Source: Lachnospiraceae bacterium
GTDB taxonomy: Bacteria > Bacillota > Clostridia > Lachnospirales > Lachnospiraceae
Length of the DNA stretch: 47,928 bases
Reading direction: 5' to 3'
Assembly: GCA_017399445.1 (NCBI GenBank)
Contig: JAFQCM010000073.1
Location: forward strand, 1 to 47,928
The notes under the pieces were generated by a model. That model worked only from the letters and a program-made list of their open reading frames with translations. It made no database searches and had not been told where the DNA came from. Numbering within the stretch: position 1 is the stretch's first letter; each line of letters begins with the position of its first letter. Of this stretch, positions 45,924-47,928 are shown piece after piece. The translations under genes and the position numbers were made by a program.

Positions 45924-46931
45924 ATGCCAAAAAAGAAAAAACAAGGTCACCCGAAAACAGAAATACAAATTAACAGAGAACATAAAGACAGACTGTTTCG
46001 CCTTATCTTTGGAACAGAGGAAAATAAACAGAATTTATTGGATTTATATAATGCTCTGAACAACACCAATTACGATAAATTGGCAGATTTAGAAATCACT
46101 ACTCTTGATGATGTGATTTACATGGGTATGAAAAATGATGTATCACTACTAGTACATAGCAGGATGTCTCTATACGAACATCAGTCCACCTATAATCCCA
46201 ATATGCCTATTCGTGGAATGATGTACAACGGAAAATTATATGCAAAATACATTGAAAAAAACAACTTAAACATTTACGGTGAAAAACTCATAAAACTTCC
46301 GGCACCTCAATACATCGTATTTTATAACGGTAATAAAAATCATGAAGATAAAGAAATACTCCGTTTATCCGATGCCTTTGAAGGTTGTGAAAAAACAGAA
46401 GGCTATGAGTGGACTGCCCGAATGTTAAATATCAACTATGGAAGAAACCGGGAATTGATGGAAAAATGCAAACCATTGAAAGATTATGCTATCTTAGTAG
46501 ACAAAATCAAACGATATACCAGAGAAAAAGAAAGCATTGAAGAAGCAGTAGAACAGGCAATAAAGGAATGTATCAAAGAAGATGTTCTTGCAGATTTTTT
46601 AAAGAAGCATAAGGCGGAGGTGAAGGATGTGTGTATCACAGAATATAATGAAGAACGTGTAATGGATGCTATACGGTCAGAGGGCTATGAGGAAGGACGC
46701 ATCAGCGGATTGCAGGAAGGACACATCAGCGGATTGCAGGAAGGACGCATCAGTGGATTGCAGGAAGGACGCATCAGTGGATTACAGGAAGAACGCCTAA
46801 ATGGAATAAGAAATTTGATACAAGTCATATTAGATTTAGGGGAAGATATGGAAGTTGCTGTTGCAAAAGCAGCAGAACAGTATCATGAAACAAAGCAACA
46901 GATATGGAATATCTGGGAGAACAAAGAATAG
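45924..46931 (+). CDS. Rpn/YhgA-type PD-(D/E)XK nuclease (transposase-like)
   Basis: 335 residues from ATG at 45924, seven bases after AGGAGG; an ATG at 45918 is too close to that site. The N-terminal two-thirds match the Rpn/PD-(D/E)XK nuclease family, with the active-site Asp in KNDVSLL and the ExQ in SLYEHQST. Rpn proteins are DNA endonucleases linked to recombination and phage defence. The C-terminal third is helical and includes four 8-residue repeats (GRISGLQE) encoded by a 24-bp tandem repeat. A strong in-frame internal start lies at 46629. The gene has its own promoter and a terminator, and sits beside a truncated surface-protein gene at an accessory end of the window. Confidence 0.85.
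   Translation: MPKKKKQGHPKTEIQINREHKDRLFRLIFGTEENKQNLLDLYNALNNTNYDKLADLEITTLDDVIYMGMKNDVSLLVHSRMSLYEHQSTYNPNMPIRGMMYNGKLYAKYIEKNNLNIYGEKLIKLPAPQYIVFYNGNKNHEDKEILRLSDAFEGCEKTEGYEWTARMLNINYGRNRELMEKCKPLKDYAILVDKIKRYTREKESIEEAVEQAIKECIKEDVLADFLKKHKAEVKDVCITEYNEERVMDAIRSEGYEEGRISGLQEGHISGLQEGRISGLQEGRISGLQEERLNGIRNLIQVILDLGEDMEVAVAKAAEQYHETKQQIWNIWENKE
46616..46631 (+). promoter_or_regulatory. Intragenic ribosome binding site and GTG start inside the rpn-like gene
   Basis: GGAGGTGA (46616-46623) is a near-perfect Shine-Dalgarno sequence, followed five bases later by an in-frame GTG (46629-46631). Translation from here would give the C-terminal 100 residues, including all the 24-bp repeats. Confidence 0.65.
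46629..46931 (+). CDS. Predicted intragenic small protein RpnS-like
   Basis: 100 residues in frame with the Rpn-like protein, starting MCITEYNEERVMDAIR. It lacks the nuclease domain and keeps the helical C-terminal part and its repeats. For E. coli Rpn genes, small proteins made from an internal start are reported to inhibit the full-length nuclease; that is family knowledge recalled, not shown here. The strong internal ribosome binding site is the sequence evidence. Confidence 0.55.
   Translation: MCITEYNEERVMDAIRSEGYEEGRISGLQEGHISGLQEGRISGLQEGRISGLQEERLNGIRNLIQVILDLGEDMEVAVAKAAEQYHETKQQIWNIWENKE
46692..46787 (+). repeat. 24-bp tandem repeat in the rpn-like gene
   Basis: Four exact-length copies begin at 46692, 46716, 46740 and 46764, differing by one or two bases, and a fifth partial copy follows. 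Each encodes eight residues of the pattern EGRISGLQ. Slippage would change the length of the helical tail in steps of eight without shifting frame. Confidence 0.92.
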
Positions 46932-46972
46932 AATAACGTTTCTTTTTTATTAATGAAATTCTTTGAAATTGA

Positions 46973-47018
46973 AAAATGGTTGGACTTTACTTTATAAAAG
47001 TATTGTCCAGCCATTTTT
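46973..47018. terminator. Terminator after the rpn-like gene
   Basis: AAAATGGTTGGAC (46973-46985) pairs with GTCCAGCCATTTT (47005-47017), including one U-G pair that forms in the plus-strand RNA, and U residues follow. The A-rich left flank lets it also serve the converging BspA-like fragment. Confidence 0.85.
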
Positions 47019-47067
47019 AATTACATAATTTTTTCAAAAAATTTGAGAGAAATTTCATCTCAAAAGT

Positions 47068-47730
47068 CTACTTTTTCACCCTCACTGTCTTACTGATTCC
47101 CTTTGATTTCAGCAGTTGCTGGTAAGCTTTTACTTTACTCTTTGGCACCTTGATGGTGGCTTTTTTGTAAATTCCGCTAAATGCCTTGCTTCCCACATTC
47201 TTTTTCGTAAGTTTTGTGGTTTTTAAAGTGATGGTTTTTAGTTTCTTACAACCATAGAAAGTCTGTTTACCTAGTTTTTTCACCTTTGATGGAATGGTAA
47301 TCTTTGTAAGGGCAGTACATTTATAGAGTGCCTTGTCTCCTATGGAAGTTACATTTTTACCAATGGTTACATTTTTCAATTTCTTACATCCGGAAAACGC
47401 ATTTGCACCGATGGTTTTTACATTCTTTCCTATGGTTACTTTTGTGATATATTTGTGGTTTTTAAATGCATTTTTTGCAATGCTTACCACCTTGTAAGTG
47501 ATACCGTTGATTGTGATTGTGGCAGGGATTTCTTCTGGCTTTGTTTCCTGACATACACTACAGGTGTAGGTTTTGATGCCTTCTTCCATGCAGGTAGCTG
47601 CTTTCGCATTTTTCACTTCGCTTTCGCCATGTTTGTTCTTATTTAATTCTCCGTACTCTTTCTTACACATTGTACATACTGCTTTCTTGCTACAATCTGC
47701 CTGGCCTCCGGTATGGCCGGGAGTTTGACA
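47068..47730 (-). pseudogene. 5-prime-truncated BspA-like leucine-rich-repeat surface protein
   Basis: About 200 residues are recognisable. The upper part (from PGHTGGQADCSKKAVC to CSVCQETKPEEI) is the Cys-containing linker common in Lachnospiraceae surface proteins. Then come LRR_5/BspA repeats (KVTIGKNVKTIGANAFSGC, NVTIGKNVTSIGDKALYKC, KITIPSKVKKLGKQTFYGC) and a basic end. An internal ATG exists at 47670, but the similarity continues upstream of it without a signal peptide. The frame meets a stop at 47782-47784 and the family match ends near 47728. The 5-prime part is therefore missing, probably by insertion or deletion. Confidence 0.75.
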
Positions 47731-47731
47731 G

Positions 47732-47928
47732 TTGAATATTAAAAAAGTACTTGCAGGGCTTGTAGATCCTGCTTTTTTGTGTCAAATTTTCCGTGCTGAC
47801 AGACAACTTGATTATGATAAACAGACTTTCTACCGTGGCGGCTATCTGTTCCTGCAGTCTGTTTACTATGGTTTACAACTGAATAAAACATGCCGAAAAT
47901 TAAAGAACAAATATAAATTTAAATATGA
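47732..47928 (+). CDS. Partial unrecognised reading frame at the window edge, perhaps part of a mobile element
   Basis: Open from a stop at 47726-47728 to the end of the window. From TTG at 47732 it reads about 65 residues, containing DRQLDYDKQTFYRGGY and LNKTCRKLKNKYKFKY, rich in Lys, Arg and aromatics. The tail is like a DNA-binding or transposase segment, but I do not recognise a family and see no good ribosome binding site. Its start coincides with the point where the BspA-like gene breaks off, so it may belong to an element that replaced the missing part. Confidence 0.35.
   Translation, partial: MNIKKVLAGLVDPAFLCQIFRADRQLDYDKQTFYRGGYLFLQSVYYGLQLNKTCRKLKNKYKFKY

Noticed and set aside
46692..46787. 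CRISPR array
   Set aside because: The 24-bp units abut with no spacers and are in frame within a protein gene.

Overview
The window looks like a chromosomal segment from a low-GC, Gram-positive gut anaerobe of the Clostridia, most likely a Lachnospiraceae member. This is inferred from the AT-rich codon use, strong AGGAGG-type ribosome binding sites, a DUF5716/DUF5717-type gene pair, BspA-like leucine-rich-repeat and InlB-repeat surface proteins, and an Rpn-type nuclease gene. No rRNA, tRNA or CRISPR array was seen. Most genes lie on the minus strand, so operons read from high to low coordinates.

Layout, left to right. 0.2-5.8 kb: a tiny membrane protein (+), a giant membrane-anchored surface protein with a transglutaminase-like fold whose three catalytic positions are all substituted, and a HAD phosphatase. 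5.8-11.0 kb: a purine operon purC-purF-purB-purA behind a sigma-A promoter and a heavily structured leader. 11.0-24.5 kb: a signalling block. Its first part is a GGDEF/EAL protein, a 1180-residue DUF5717-like protein, an actin/Hsp70-fold DUF5716-like protein, a TPR protein and a coiled-coil membrane protein. Its second part, behind its own promoter, is a double-receiver regulator and a PocR-domain hybrid histidine kinase. 24.4-24.7 kb: a GC-rich intergenic element with a 45-base inverted repeat. 24.7-33.7 kb: the phosphate regulon pstS-C-A-B-phoU-phoR-phoB behind a Pho-box-like promoter, plus a Na/Pi cotransporter. 33.8-39.1 kb: a TruA-like protein with Glu in place of the catalytic Asp, an amidase, guaB, and two uncharacterised membrane proteins. 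39.1-41.3 kb: groS-groL under CIRCE/HrcA control. 41.5-45.7 kb: a hotdog thioesterase and the thiazole operon thiS-thiF-thiG-thiH-thiE/tenI. It has a promoter-terminator leader that is not a recognisable TPP riboswitch. 45.7-47.9 kb: an accessory end with an Rpn nuclease gene carrying a strong intragenic ribosome binding site, a truncated BspA-like gene, and an unrecognised partial reading frame at the edge.

How the parts work together: purC/F/B/A and guaB supply IMP, AMP and GMP precursors. The Pst/Pho block senses and imports phosphate. The 11-24 kb block combines c-di-GMP turnover, two-component phosphorelay parts and an uncharacterised actin-fold/TPR/coiled-coil membrane assembly. It is the best candidate here for an undescribed multi-protein system.

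The most unusual signals are: the Rpn gene with an in-frame GTG preceded by GGAGGTGA (predicted nuclease plus intragenic inhibitor); the thi leader with a consensus promoter, a terminator and tandem covarying 34/36-base repeats; the TruA-like Asp-to-Glu change; the catalytically dead transglutaminase-like domain; the PDZ-like insertion in PstA; and several intergenic palindromic elements with GTTAC-type ends. Everything rests on reading the sequence and on family knowledge; no database search was possible.
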